A DNA stretch of 64,000 nucleotides, taken from assembly GCA_902785905.1 (NCBI GenBank), contig CADAAM010000023.1, positions 1 through 64,000 on the forward strand. Direction: 5' to 3'. The DNA is from Oscillospiraceae bacterium. Its GTDB lineage: Bacteria; Bacillota; Clostridia; Oscillospirales; Oscillospiraceae. The notes under the pieces were generated by a model, which had not been told where the DNA came from, made no database searches, and saw nothing but the letters and a program-made list of their open reading frames with translations. Shown in pieces: positions 9,601 through 17,403 of the stretch (position 1 is its first letter; every line of letters begins with the position of its first letter). The position numbers and the translations under genes were made by a program.

Positions 9601-9707
9601 GCGTGAGCATGGATTTGTTCGGACACCGGAACAAAGGGAAACGCAAGCTCTGTCTGATTGGCCCGCTCTATGACGGATTGCGACTCATTCTGTTCTAAGT
9701 TTGTCAT
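6612..9707 (-). CDS. Nonribosomal peptide synthetase, A-PCP-C single module
   Basis: A 1031-residue protein. Adenylation domain about 20-515: CIYTSGSTGRPKGVMIEQ (176-193), NVYGPTEC (322-329), YHSGDLATW (404-412), RGRIDNQVKLRGFRIE (421-436), NGKVDKKSLP (508-517). Carrier domain about 530-605 with Ser567 in ELGGDSLRS as the phosphopantetheine site. Condensation domain about 620-1010 with HHLAMDG (746-752) intact. A hand-aligned specificity code is D-V-V-T-Y-V-V-M-G-K (residues 228, 229, 232, 271, 296, 298, 323, 331, 332, 510), which I cannot match to a substrate. ATG 9707 has AAAGGA 12 bases upstream. The order A-PCP-C, with no thioesterase or reductase, is unusual. Confidence 0.92.
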   Translation of the reverse strand: MTNLEQNESQSVIERANQTELAFPFVPVSEQIHAHALRFPDQTAVLCMGKALSYGELERLSNRVANLLIRKGVGRDVLVGVLLERTEMAYVAEQGVLKAHGAFLPFTVSYPDERILFSMEDASAAVLLTSRQLREERPALSECGFEVLAMEDILETQTDDAYPPAEGIQPCDLAYCIYTSGSTGRPKGVMIEQSNLANYVHRNEKSVEIMHYSRPGRIALAMAAFSFDVSIVEQFVPLCNGNTVCLATAEEIRDPFLLAKTIVDSRVNGLTCTPTFLSNIVGIPACAEALRQIDFYDVGSEAFPKNLYLKLRELREDSVILNVYGPTECAMGCAAAVMGPDGEVTVGGPIVNTKFFVMDADGNSLGVGEKGELIICGAGVGRGYVNLPEKTAAAFFTYQGMRAYHSGDLATWTEDGRICIRGRIDNQVKLRGFRIELDEIERVMGSYPDIKGSAVKLCHGDTDYLAGYITSADAVDLDALRAFMAKRLPEYMIPSVIVRMDSLPETVNGKVDKKSLPDPQPVRNERLVTAPRNDTETWLRDIFAEVLHLKQDQISVEDDFFELGGDSLRSMVLTSKLMDQGVTSADIYSLRSIERIAALLRKKEQGMSLDEIEAMERKKPHYLSAMQTKLIDYQLAKADSTMWNNMYYLFRFNRKTDPERLRKAVNQAIHHHPALSMKISFAGRGELIQTYCPELLPEVQFEKCSDMDVIRMKDELVEPFPMFNSPLLRVRMFLTPRYSYLFYDVHHLAMDGACIGLVMANIVRAYRGEPLPPDYYCAYLANEDRIRNSPQYLEDKAYFDKKYGGCDWCWIPEPDRDETIPTAAGRVIRFPFDASDLEAAEERLNTSRSVIAIAAAILTLHETSGRNDIMTNWIFNNRLGSFASNSVGMLIKNLPVGIHMDQIHSLEELITEIKKQVADGISHCSYDYFAAQDSAFFNDPMEVNYQQNMNADELASLHPLQIELENRYHAPGARLELEFLENDDNSGLFDSEMEWASNCFSDEKTRSFHELYIEHFECIVLEEPGDLRGER

Positions 9708-9896
9708 CGTGATTCTGCGTCCTTTCAGCTTACCGCATATAGAATGATACCGGGGCATCCGCACTCTGTTTGAGCGCGTGCAGGCGTATTTCATAATCAT
9801 GCTGACAGACCGGCAGTGCAGCCATCACACAGGATGACGCGTATGCGGGGCCCAGGTTTCCTGTCCGGTACTCTTCTCAGCATAACAGATTAATTA

Positions 9897-9925
9897 ATTA
9901 TACCAAAATGATCATCCGCTTGCAA
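9897..9925 (-). promoter_or_regulatory. Sigma-A promoter of the NRPS-MATE operon
   Basis: On the minus strand TTGCAA, 17 bases, then TATAAT, about 190 bases upstream of the NRPS start. Confidence 0.65.
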
Positions 9926-9996
9926 TCGGATAAACAGGGATTTGCATCATGCAGGCATGAAAAAACTGAGGGACAATGCGGCGCGCTTGAAGGAAC

Positions 9997-10527
9997 CTAT
10001 CTCTCCCAGAGATAAACGGGAATTGTGAGCTCTGCCCCATAGCAGCTCACGGTCAGCTCGTTTTTTCCGGAAGGCTTCAGCGCTGTGAACTCACAGGTCA
10101 GCGTATCGCCGCTCACGGACAGATCGACACTGTCACTGATGCTCCAGCCGATTTGGGGGTCGGAAAGCTCCGGCTGGGGATAAGCGGACAGCGTGAACGG
10201 CTTGTCGCCGACGTATGCGGTAAAACCGTCGGCGTCCAGCTTTCGGCCAAAGGCGTAGACTTCGATCGCATCGACCGTCGGCGTCGGGACAGGCGTGGCG
10301 GGGGGCAGCGTTTCCATGACCTCCGGAGCGGGCGAGGGCTCCGCATGCCGGGGCTCGGAGCGTAAGTTCCACGCGAGTCCTCCGGCAAAAGCCGCGACAA
10401 GCAGACAGGAGCCAATTATCGCGGGCATGTGGTTCTTTCGCGCACCGAAAGCGTAACCGCATTCCGGGCATTCGGAGAGCTCAGCGGAGACCTTTGTTTT
10501 GCAGTGGGGGCAAGTGTTATATTTCAT
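9997..10527 (-). CDS. Zinc-ribbon, single-span membrane protein with outer beta domain
   Basis: A protein of unknown function, 176 residues. The N-terminus has a zinc ribbon (CPHCKTK then CPECGYAFG), followed by one membrane helix (IIGSCLLVAAFAGGLAW), a Pro/Thr-rich linker (PPATPVPTPTV) and a C-terminal segment of alternating hydrophobic strands that looks like a small Ig-like domain. ATG 10527 is preferred to the ATG nine bases upstream because AAAGGG then sits at normal distance. This layout (cytoplasmic ribbon, helix, outside domain) is common in Firmicute surface proteins of unknown role. Confidence 0.75.
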   Translation of the reverse strand: MKYNTCPHCKTKVSAELSECPECGYAFGARKNHMPAIIGSCLLVAAFAGGLAWNLRSEPRHAEPSPAPEVMETLPPATPVPTPTVDAIEVYAFGRKLDADGFTAYVGDKPFTLSAYPQPELSDPQIGWSISDSVDLSVSGDTLTCEFTALKPSGKNELTVSCYGAELTIPVYLWER

Positions 10528-10834
10528 AGGGAACATCCCTTTCTCTTTGGTGTGGACCTATTGTAACACAGAATTATGTAGACCGGCAATCCTAAAACAT
10601 GCGTTCGGTGAAAAAACGCTTCTCCATAATTCTTTAATACGTTAAAGAAAAACTGCGGCGGGAAAAATGCCCCCAAACGGTTCAGCTCCGCGGCTTTTCC
10701 GCGATAAAAGAAACTGCGGATTTTTTATAGTACAGCCATCAGAAATATGCTATAATTCATTCACGCCTGGACGCGCTTCGCGCCGTCGCTCGTTTGCAGC
10801 ATGTTTCATAGAACAAAACAGGAGGATGAAAACC
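10528..10834. other. Divergent intergenic region with two weak promoters
   Basis: Holds a minus-strand promoter (TTGCCG-N18-TACAAT, 10560-10589) for the zinc-ribbon gene and a plus-strand -10 TATAAT at 10751-10756 for the transpeptidase-like gene, with no good -35. A perfect 8-bp inverted repeat TTCTTTAA-tacg-TTAAAGAA lies at 10630-10649 between them and could be an operator or a remnant of a family A hairpin. No further gene seen. Confidence 0.45.
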
Positions 10835-11962
10835 ATGAAAAAAATCATCGCACTGCTTCTCAGCACTGTCCTGCTTCTCAGCCTCGGAGCCTTGAGCGCC
10901 GCGGCGGAAGACGGTCTCGCCGATCAGATGGAAGACAGGCTGCATGCTTCGATTCAGCGTGAGGGGGATTCCCCCGCGTGGATTACCGCGCTTCCCGGTG
11001 CCCGGGATGAGAGCGTTACCCAGCTCTTTGTGGTGGCGGGCCTGGGGGCGGACAAGACGACAGCCACCGTCTCCATGCACGAGCGGGACGAAAACGGCGT
11101 CTGGAAGCAGATCCTTTCCACACCCGCCTTTGTCGGCAAGCGAGGGCTGTGCCCGGATGACGAGCACGTCGAGGGCTGCGGGCAGACGCCGGCAGGCGTC
11201 TATCGCTTCAACAAGGCCTTCGGCATTGCACCCGATCCCGGCTGCGCCATCCCCTATACCCAGGTCACGGACGACATCTGGTGGTCCGGCGACCAGCGCG
11301 AGGGCATGCGCTATAACGAGATGGTGGATATCAAAGACTATCCGGAGCTTGCCAAGGACGACAGCGAGCATATCATCGACTATGAGTATCAATACCAGTA
11401 CTGCCTCAACATCAGCTTTAACGAAGAGGGTACGCCGGGCAGGGGCTCCGCCATCTTCCTGCACTGCTTCGGCCCGCTCAAGCCCTATACGGGCGGCTGC
11501 GTGGCCCTGCCGGAGAACATCATGAAGCTCGTCATGCAGAGGGTCAAGCCCGAGTGCGTGGTCGTCATCGACACGCTGGAGCGTTTGAGCCCGGAGACCT
11601 GGAAGGACTGGGGCTTTGAGCCGAGCGTTGTGATCGACTGCGGCGGCTCCGAGCTCTATACGCAGGCGGAGCTGAAGGACGCCGCCGAAAAGATCAGGGC
11701 ATACTTTGCCGACTGGGAGGGCTGTGAGCTGCACAGCATCCGCTATGCCGGAGACGAGAGCTGCACGGAAGAAAACCTCAAGTGGATGAACGATCTCAAC
11801 GAGGACAGAGACTATACGCAGGTGGCGGAATTCCTGATGGATTTCCATTCTCCCTTGGAGCAGATCGGCGCCTGGGAGGTCGACAGGGAATACACGGACT
11901 ATCAGTGGTGGCTCGCCCGCAGCGCGGACGGCGCCTGGGATATCGTGACGTTCGGCTATTGA
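10835..11962 (+). CDS. Secreted L,D-transpeptidase-like protein (YkuD/YafK type)
   Basis: A 375-residue exported protein with signal peptide (KKIIALLLSTVLLLSLGALSAAA). The central part contains GQTPAGVYRF, then FLHCFGPLKPYTGGCVALP, with His210 and Cys222 as the likely catalytic pair of a YkuD fold. The usual SHGC-I-R motif is replaced by TGGC-V-A, which resembles YafK-type proteins, so crosslinking activity is likely but not certain. The C-terminal 120 residues (rich in Trp, Tyr and acidic residues) are not recognised. ATG 10835 has AGGAGG at ideal distance. It stands alone between a divergent gene and a repeat cluster. Confidence 0.75.
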   Translation: MKKIIALLLSTVLLLSLGALSAAAEDGLADQMEDRLHASIQREGDSPAWITALPGARDESVTQLFVVAGLGADKTTATVSMHERDENGVWKQILSTPAFVGKRGLCPDDEHVEGCGQTPAGVYRFNKAFGIAPDPGCAIPYTQVTDDIWWSGDQREGMRYNEMVDIKDYPELAKDDSEHIIDYEYQYQYCLNISFNEEGTPGRGSAIFLHCFGPLKPYTGGCVALPENIMKLVMQRVKPECVVVIDTLERLSPETWKDWGFEPSVVIDCGGSELYTQAELKDAAEKIRAYFADWEGCELHSIRYAGDESCTEENLKWMNDLNEDRDYTQVAEFLMDFHSPLEQIGAWEVDREYTDYQWWLARSADGAWDIVTFGY

Positions 11963-11969
11963 GCTGCTA

Positions 11970-12290
11970 ATACTATTTTTCAATAAAAATCGACACTTTT
12001 TATTGAAAAGATGCCGCCTGCGGCGGCATACAGTTGCTGACGCAACTGACGTCTCATACTGTTTCTTGATTAAATTCTTTAATTAAGAAAGCCGCAGTTC
12101 CCGCGGCGTTTTCAGCGTGAAACGCTGAAAACACGTCTCATACAAGAACCTCTACGCGCCTTATGACGCTATGAAAACCTTTAAGGGATTAAAGGTTTTC
12201 ATGAGGTTCTAGTATCATACGATTTTCAACGCGCCGCAAGGCGCTATAAAAAAGTAGATGTTGTCTACTTTTTAATGAAAATCAGTATAA
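11970..12290 (+). repeat. Family A composite palindrome with nested hairpins
   Basis: Bounded by TAATACT (11970) and AGTATAA (12284-12290). Inside are six or more hairpins in series: TTTTTCAATAAAA/TTTTTATTGAAAA, ATGCCGCC/GGCGGCAT, CAGTTGC/GCAACTG, CTTGATTAAA/TTTAATTAAG, TTTTCAGCGT/ACGCTGAAAA and ATGAAAACCTTTAA/TTAAAGGTTTTCAT. The junction motif ACGTCTCATA appears twice inside. It looks as if one element had inserted into another. Confidence 0.75.
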
Positions 12291-12332
12291 AAAATCCCGG
12301 GTCCTGCCGGAACTGTCCGGCAAAACCCGGGA
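12289..12332 (-). terminator. Intrinsic terminator of the RiPP export operon
   Basis: Read on the minus strand: ACCCGGGA at the 3' arm followed by TTTTTT, with inner stem GCCGGA/TCCGGC. It lies about 165 bases beyond the stop of the last ABC gene. Confidence 0.7.
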
Positions 12333-12380
12333 GTTGCTGGAGGCTCTGTCATTGCCTGCGCAAGCCCGGCGCAGAGCGCT

Positions 12381-12490
12381 GATACTATTACTTGATTAAA
12401 TTCTTTAATCAAGTAAGCCGCAGTTCCTGCGGCGTTTTCAGCGTGAAACACTGAAAACACGTCTCATACAAGAACCTCTACTAGTATGAG
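12381..12490 (+). repeat. Family A element, shorter copy
   Basis: Bounded by GATACTATTA and CTAGTATGAG. From 12391 to 12480 it repeats the module series seen at 12066-12155 (CTTGATTAAATTCTTTAAT, GCCGCAG, GCGGC, TTTTCAGCGTGAAAC, CTGAAAACACGTCTCATAC, AAGAACCTCTAC) with only a few base changes. It ends 7 bases before the stop of the ABC gene. Confidence 0.8.
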
Positions 12491-12496
12491 AGAGCG

Positions 12497-14680
12497 CTAT
12501 ATGAGCTGGTAGCGCACCAGCTCGGCGAATTCCCCGTTCTTCGCAATCAGCTCGTCATAGCTTCCTTCTTCCGTGATCCTGCCCTTGTTCAAAACCAGGA
12601 TACGGTCGCAGTCCCGGATCGTGCTCAGACGGTGGGCGATGACGATGCGGGTACAGTGCAGATTGTCCAGCGCGTCGGTTACCTTCTTCTGCGTCACATT
12701 GTCCAGTGCGGAGGTCGCTTCGTCCAGAATCAGAATGGACGGTTTCTGCGCGATGACACGGGCGATCAGCAGGCGCTGCTTCTGTCCGCCGGAAATAGCC
12801 ACCGCGTCGTCCGAGAGTATCGTCTGCATGCCGAGCGGCATGGCCCGTATATCGTCGGCAAGGCCCGCGGCCTCTGCCGCCGCCCAGGCCTCCTCCTCCG
12901 TCAGGTCGGGCCGCGTGATGGCAATGTTCGTAAAGACGTTGCCCGAAAAGATCCTGCCCTGCTGCAGCACGGCTCCGATCTGGCGCCGGACGGCCGTGTT
13001 GTCCAGATGGAGCAGGTTTTCGCCGTCGAAGTAGACCGCACCGGTCTGCGGCTGCTCAAAGCCCAGCAGCAGGCGCACGAGGGTGGACTTTCCGGAGCCG
13101 GAGCCCCCCACGATGGCCAGGTATTCACCGGGCTTTACCTGCAGACTCAGGTGATCCAGAACAAGCGGCGCGGATTCGCCGTAGCGGAACGATACTTCCT
13201 TGAGCGCGATGGCCCCGCTGAGCTCTCCGGGGTCCCGTCCGGCGGACAAGATCTCGGGGACTTCCTCAAGGATCGGACGCAGCAGCAGCAAAATCGGGCG
13301 GATCGCCGCGATTTGGGAGCCGAGGCCGCTCAGCTGCTGAATCGCCGTATTGCTCATGCTGTAGGCCGCAAAGAAGTAGATGAACAGATCGTCGCTCAAA
13401 CCGACGCGAACGGCCATCCAGAACAGAAGCGCCATACCGAAAATCGAAGCTGCGGGGCCGAGCGCGTTTTGCAGCTTCACAAAAAGCGGCGGGCGGAACT
13501 CGGCGTCCGCCTCGCGGTGATACGCCTCCATAAAGCGCGCCAGCGCCCGCGACTCAGCGCCCGCGTTCTTCACCTCTCCGATGCCCCACAGGGTGTCCAG
13601 AGCGCGTTCGTTCGTCTCCATCTGGCCGCGCAGACGGTCCATGGCGTTGCGGGCCTGTCCCAGAACGCCGAGCACCTGCAGCACCAGCTGGATGCCCAGC
13701 ACCAGAAGGGCCGGCCCGATCATCTCCGGGGCGGCGGTCTGCAGCTCCAGCACATACGCAAGCGACAGCAGCGCGCTCAGACCCGTGTAGAAGACGAGGG
13801 AGCACAACACGCTGCACAGGGGCTCCACCAGGTTCAGGCTGCCGTAAATATCGGCGGTCTTGTTCTCGCGAAAGAACGCCACCGGCAGGTCCAGGACGCG
13901 CGCAAAGAGCGAGCTTTGCAGGAAAAGGGTCATCTTCTGGCTTACCCTGGCGACCGCCCTGGCCTGTACGATGGAGAAGAGATACTTCGCAATCGCGCAG
14001 CCCAGCAGGAAGACCATCAGGGAAAAGATCAGCTCGGTATTGCCGGAGGGAATTACAAGCGTCATCATCCACTTGCAGGCGATGGGAAAGAAGATGCCGA
14101 GCAGGACCACCGCCACTGCGCACATCAGGAGCAGAAAGCGTTCGCCGCCCGAGACACAGCTCATCATAAACGCCAGCAGCTCCTTCAGACTCAGCTTGTT
14201 CTGGGGCGCGGCCTGATAGTAGAGCACGGCTTCGCGCTCTACCAGGGCGCTGTTTTTCTTGTCAAATACGATACGCTCTCCGCTGGATCGGTCGGTACAG
14301 GCATAGAGCCCGTAGCTTCCGGGCAGCAGCGCCGTCGTGACCCCGTTTGCAAGCCTGCACAGGTAGGGGCCGAAGGCATTTTTCTCCCAGCCGGGGGAGA
14401 GCATGCAGACACGGGCCATAATGCCGTTTTTGCGCAGCAGATCTTCTACATAGGATTCATTTTCAAGGCGGTCCGGGTGAAAATCTGGTGTGGAAATGCC
14501 ATAAAATGTGCAGATATCCCGCAGCGCGAAGGCGCGGTCCAGGGATCTGTCGCTGCTCTTTTCCCGGCCTGCGGCCACCCTGCGGGCGGTCACGCCGAGC
14601 AGACTGTTTTCCGCGTTTTCCAGACGTTCGGCGTCGGCCGCCTGACGGATCAGGATTCGCTCCTTCCATGTTTCGCTCAT
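12497..14680 (-). CDS. NHLM-type RiPP export ABC transporter, permease/ATPase subunit
   Basis: A 727-residue fused ABC half-transporter. The first 170 residues form a soluble region, degenerate relative to peptidase domains, with no catalytic Cys motif. A six-helix membrane domain (about 170-460) and an ATPase domain follow: Walker A VGGSGSGKSTLVRLL, signature ISGGQKQR, Walker B ILILDEATSALD. This layout matches the second ABC protein of the NHLM (NHLP leader microcin) export systems. ATG 14680 has GGGAGG 7 bases upstream; a GTG at 14698 overlaps the upstream stop but has no good site. It probably pairs with the C39 transporter upstream to export the mature RiPP. Confidence 0.88.
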   Translation of the reverse strand: MSETWKERILIRQAADAERLENAENSLLGVTARRVAAGREKSSDRSLDRAFALRDICTFYGISTPDFHPDRLENESYVEDLLRKNGIMARVCMLSPGWEKNAFGPYLCRLANGVTTALLPGSYGLYACTDRSSGERIVFDKKNSALVEREAVLYYQAAPQNKLSLKELLAFMMSCVSGGERFLLLMCAVAVVLLGIFFPIACKWMMTLVIPSGNTELIFSLMVFLLGCAIAKYLFSIVQARAVARVSQKMTLFLQSSLFARVLDLPVAFFRENKTADIYGSLNLVEPLCSVLCSLVFYTGLSALLSLAYVLELQTAAPEMIGPALLVLGIQLVLQVLGVLGQARNAMDRLRGQMETNERALDTLWGIGEVKNAGAESRALARFMEAYHREADAEFRPPLFVKLQNALGPAASIFGMALLFWMAVRVGLSDDLFIYFFAAYSMSNTAIQQLSGLGSQIAAIRPILLLLRPILEEVPEILSAGRDPGELSGAIALKEVSFRYGESAPLVLDHLSLQVKPGEYLAIVGGSGSGKSTLVRLLLGFEQPQTGAVYFDGENLLHLDNTAVRRQIGAVLQQGRIFSGNVFTNIAITRPDLTEEEAWAAAEAAGLADDIRAMPLGMQTILSDDAVAISGGQKQRLLIARVIAQKPSILILDEATSALDNVTQKKVTDALDNLHCTRIVIAHRLSTIRDCDRILVLNKGRITEEGSYDELIAKNGEFAELVRYQLI

Positions 14681-14694
14681 GCTTGACCCTCCCT

Positions 14695-16845
14695 TCACTG
14701 CGACGAGACCAGGGTGAAATAACGGCCCTGAAGTCTCATCAGTTCATCGTGCGTGCCCTGCTCGACAATTTTCCCGTTGGCAAGGACGATGATCTTGTCG
14801 CAGTCCCGCACCGTAGAGAGTCTGTGCGCCACGATGACCGTGGTCATGCTGCGCGCCTTGATGTTCTCCATAATCATGTGCTCGGTCATGGCGTCCAGCG
14901 CCGAGGTCGCCTCGTCCAGAATCAGCACTTTCGGATTTCTGACCAGTGCGCGCGCGATCGTGATGCGCTGGCGCTGACCGCCGGAGAAGTTCTTGCCGCC
15001 GGAGCGGACCACATAGTCGTAACCGTCCGGACGCATCAGGATATCTTCTTCAATGCAGGCCTCCCGGGCGGCGCCGATAATGTCCGGATCGGGGAGTTTG
15101 TTGTCCCACATGCTGATGTTGTTGTGAACGGTCGCCTCAAAAACGGTGCTGTCCTGACTGACGATCGCCACACTGTCGGTAAACATGGACTTGGGGAGAT
15201 CGAAGCGGTTGACGCCGTCATACAGTACCTCCCCCGACCAGGGGAGGACCGTGCCGGTCATGAGCTTGGCAATGGTGGACTTGCCGGAGCCCGAAGCGCC
15301 CACAAACGCCACGCGCTGGCCCGGCTCGATGGTGAAGCTGAAATCGTCCAGCAGGGGCGGCGAGAGATGCGAATAGCCGAAGGTCACATGGCGAAACTCG
15401 ACGCCGCCGCGCATGGGAGGCAGCGCCGTCTCCTCCGCCAGGGTCTGGACAGGGAAGGCCGTGTCCTCTTCATAGCATCTCACGTCCTCTACCTTCTGGA
15501 TGGAAGTGGCAAGCTCGCGGGTGTTTTTGCTGACCTCTGACAGATCCTGCGCCGGGGCCGTCAGCTTCTGGATCAGGGTCTGCAGCACCAGAATCAGGCC
15601 CACGGTGGTTCTGCCGTGGATGATGGACCAGGCGGCTACCGTCAGCACCAGCGCGTTTGTCAGGTCTATCAGGAAGACCGACAGCCCGTTGAGGTAGACC
15701 GAGATGTTGTTTTCCTTGGTTTTTCCTTCATTGACCTCAGCCTGCTGGCTGGCCCAGCGGGCAAAATAGCCGTTGCCCACGCCCGATGACTTGATGGTTT
15801 CAATCATGTCAATGCCTGCGATCATCGTAGCGTCCATGCGCATCTTGCTGTTCATGCGCTGCTGCTGCGACTGCAGCGTAAACCTGGCCAGAAACCAGGC
15901 CGCAAAGACATTGGCGCACAGCGCGAAGCCCCCCAGAAAAGCCGCCGAGGGACTCAGGGAGAACAGCGCCGCAAAATAGATGCCCACCATCAACAGCTGA
16001 ATGGCCGTCGGCGTGATTTTGCGCACCAGAAGCTCGGCAATGGTGGAATTCATCGTCAGCCGGGAGATCAGGTCGCCGGCTGAGCGCTGCTGGTAAAACT
16101 CAATCGGGAGCTTGAGGAGATGGGCGAAGAAATCCGTGTTTGTCCGGATCGACATATCGCCCTGAATCCGGTAAATATAGGTCTCGCGCAAAAGATCCGC
16201 CACAAGCTCAAGCACGCCCAGAAACACAAGCAGCAGAAAAAATTGCTTTTGCCAGATCTGCCGGTTTTCCAGGATCATGTCGGTAAAGATCCTTTGAAAC
16301 ATGGGGATCATCAGTCCCACAAGCGCTGCCGCCAGCGCGTCCAGCACCAGAAAACGCAGGCCGGAGCGGTATTGACGCGCCCTCTCTCTCAGATAAGAGA
16401 CGACAGTGGGGGCTTTCCCGTCCCGGACAAAGTTCTCTCCGGGGGAAAACTCCAGGACGATGCCGGTAAAGCTGCGGTTGAATTCCTCCATGGTGACCGT
16501 GACTTCACCGAGCCCCGGATCGTTCAGATAGGCCTTGTTTTTGCCGAAGCCCCGCAGCACCACGAAATGTGCCATATTCCAGTGGATGATGCAGGGAAAA
16601 TGCGCCTTCTGCATCACGCTTTCCACCGACCAGCGATAGCCGTCGGCAATCAGACCGTAGTTTTCCGCCGCCGTCATCAGATTGGAGGCGCGTGAGCCGT
16701 CCCTGGAAACGCCGCAGTCCCGGCGCACCTTCTCAAGCGGCACATATTTTCCGTAATAGGCCAGAATCATCGCAAGTGAAGCCGCCCCGCATTCGACGTA
16801 CTCCATCTGCATGATCATCGGAACCTTTACATGTGTATACTTCAT
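14695..16845 (-). CDS. NHLM-type C39 peptidase / ABC exporter
   Basis: A 716-residue protein that cleaves double-glycine leaders and exports the core. The C39 peptidase spans about 1-135, with Cys19 (EYVECGAASLAMIL), His93 (MAHFVVLRGFG) and Asp109 (LNDPG). The membrane domain spans about 165-450. The ATPase has Walker A GASGSGKSTIAKL, signature FSGGQRQR and Walker B VLILDEATSALD. All catalytic positions are intact. The precursor encoded upstream has a matching Gly-Gly site at 69-70. It is 18 bases downstream of the HlyD-like gene and just upstream of the second ABC gene, in one operon. Confidence 0.93.
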   Translation of the reverse strand: MKYTHVKVPMIMQMEYVECGAASLAMILAYYGKYVPLEKVRRDCGVSRDGSRASNLMTAAENYGLIADGYRWSVESVMQKAHFPCIIHWNMAHFVVLRGFGKNKAYLNDPGLGEVTVTMEEFNRSFTGIVLEFSPGENFVRDGKAPTVVSYLRERARQYRSGLRFLVLDALAAALVGLMIPMFQRIFTDMILENRQIWQKQFFLLLVFLGVLELVADLLRETYIYRIQGDMSIRTNTDFFAHLLKLPIEFYQQRSAGDLISRLTMNSTIAELLVRKITPTAIQLLMVGIYFAALFSLSPSAAFLGGFALCANVFAAWFLARFTLQSQQQRMNSKMRMDATMIAGIDMIETIKSSGVGNGYFARWASQQAEVNEGKTKENNISVYLNGLSVFLIDLTNALVLTVAAWSIIHGRTTVGLILVLQTLIQKLTAPAQDLSEVSKNTRELATSIQKVEDVRCYEEDTAFPVQTLAEETALPPMRGGVEFRHVTFGYSHLSPPLLDDFSFTIEPGQRVAFVGASGSGKSTIAKLMTGTVLPWSGEVLYDGVNRFDLPKSMFTDSVAIVSQDSTVFEATVHNNISMWDNKLPDPDIIGAAREACIEEDILMRPDGYDYVVRSGGKNFSGGQRQRITIARALVRNPKVLILDEATSALDAMTEHMIMENIKARSMTTVIVAHRLSTVRDCDKIIVLANGKIVEQGTHDELMRLQGRYFTLVSSQ

Positions 16846-16863
16846 TGTCCGCGTCCTCGCATA

Positions 16864-17388
16864 TCAGGGATCGATCATCAGAACGATGGGGCGCACATGG
16901 TCGACGGTGATGACCGCCTCCACCAGGTCTTCCTTCTGCAGCCGCGAATTCACCTTGACGGTGACATAGTAGTTGTAATCCGCTCTGGCAACCTCGCTGA
17001 AGACCCAGTCGCTCTCAATGATACCCGACATTTCCTCCAGGGAATGGGGCTTGGTCGAGACGTCGACCACCTTGCCCTTCAGAATGCCGCCGTTGGGCTG
17101 GGTAACGCGCACGTCATCCCCCTGATCTGCCTTATAGGTCTGCATCTGCTGGGGCGTCAGGAAGAGGATACACTCGTTCCCGGCATTCGGGGCAAAGCCG
17201 AAGCACGACACCGTGACCGGCAGCTTTCCGGCAAAGGCCCAGATCAGGAAGGACAAAAGCAGAACCAGCACCGCCACCAGTGTCATCCACGGCATCAGGC
17301 GCGCGGCGCTGACGTAGGGGCCGGTTTTGGTCTGCTGGCTCAGCTGATCCATGCTTTCCTTGCGAAAGAGGTTTTCGGTTTTCGGCAT
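16864..17388 (-). CDS. NHLM-type HlyD-like secretion protein, short form
   Basis: A 174-residue membrane-anchored protein with one helix (WMTLVAVLVLLLSFLIWAFAG, about 34-54) followed by a beta-rich part (GDDVRVTQPNGGILKGKV, then YYVTVKVNSRLQKEDLVEAVI) like the membrane-proximal barrel of HlyD adaptors. The long coiled-coil hairpin of classic HlyD proteins is absent. Placed between the radical SAM gene and the C39 exporter, it fits the adaptor of NHLM systems. AAAGGAG lies 9 bases before ATG. Confidence 0.75.
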   Translation of the reverse strand: MPKTENLFRKESMDQLSQQTKTGPYVSAARLMPWMTLVAVLVLLLSFLIWAFAGKLPVTVSCFGFAPNAGNECILFLTPQQMQTYKADQGDDVRVTQPNGGILKGKVVDVSTKPHSLEEMSGIIESDWVFSEVARADYNYYVTVKVNSRLQKEDLVEAVITVDHVRPIVLMIDP

Positions 17389-17403
17389 AGCAAGAGACTC
17401 CTT

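Noticed and set aside
12066..12490. parS-like sites (TTTTCAGCGTGAAAC)
   Set aside because: The centre resembles GTTTCACGTGAAAC only in part; the sequence is one module of the family A repeat and forms a longer hairpin of its own.
14695..16845. Generic multidrug ABC exporter
   Set aside because: The N-terminal C39 peptidase with Cys19, His93 and Asp109 and the adjacent double-glycine precursor make peptide export the clear role.
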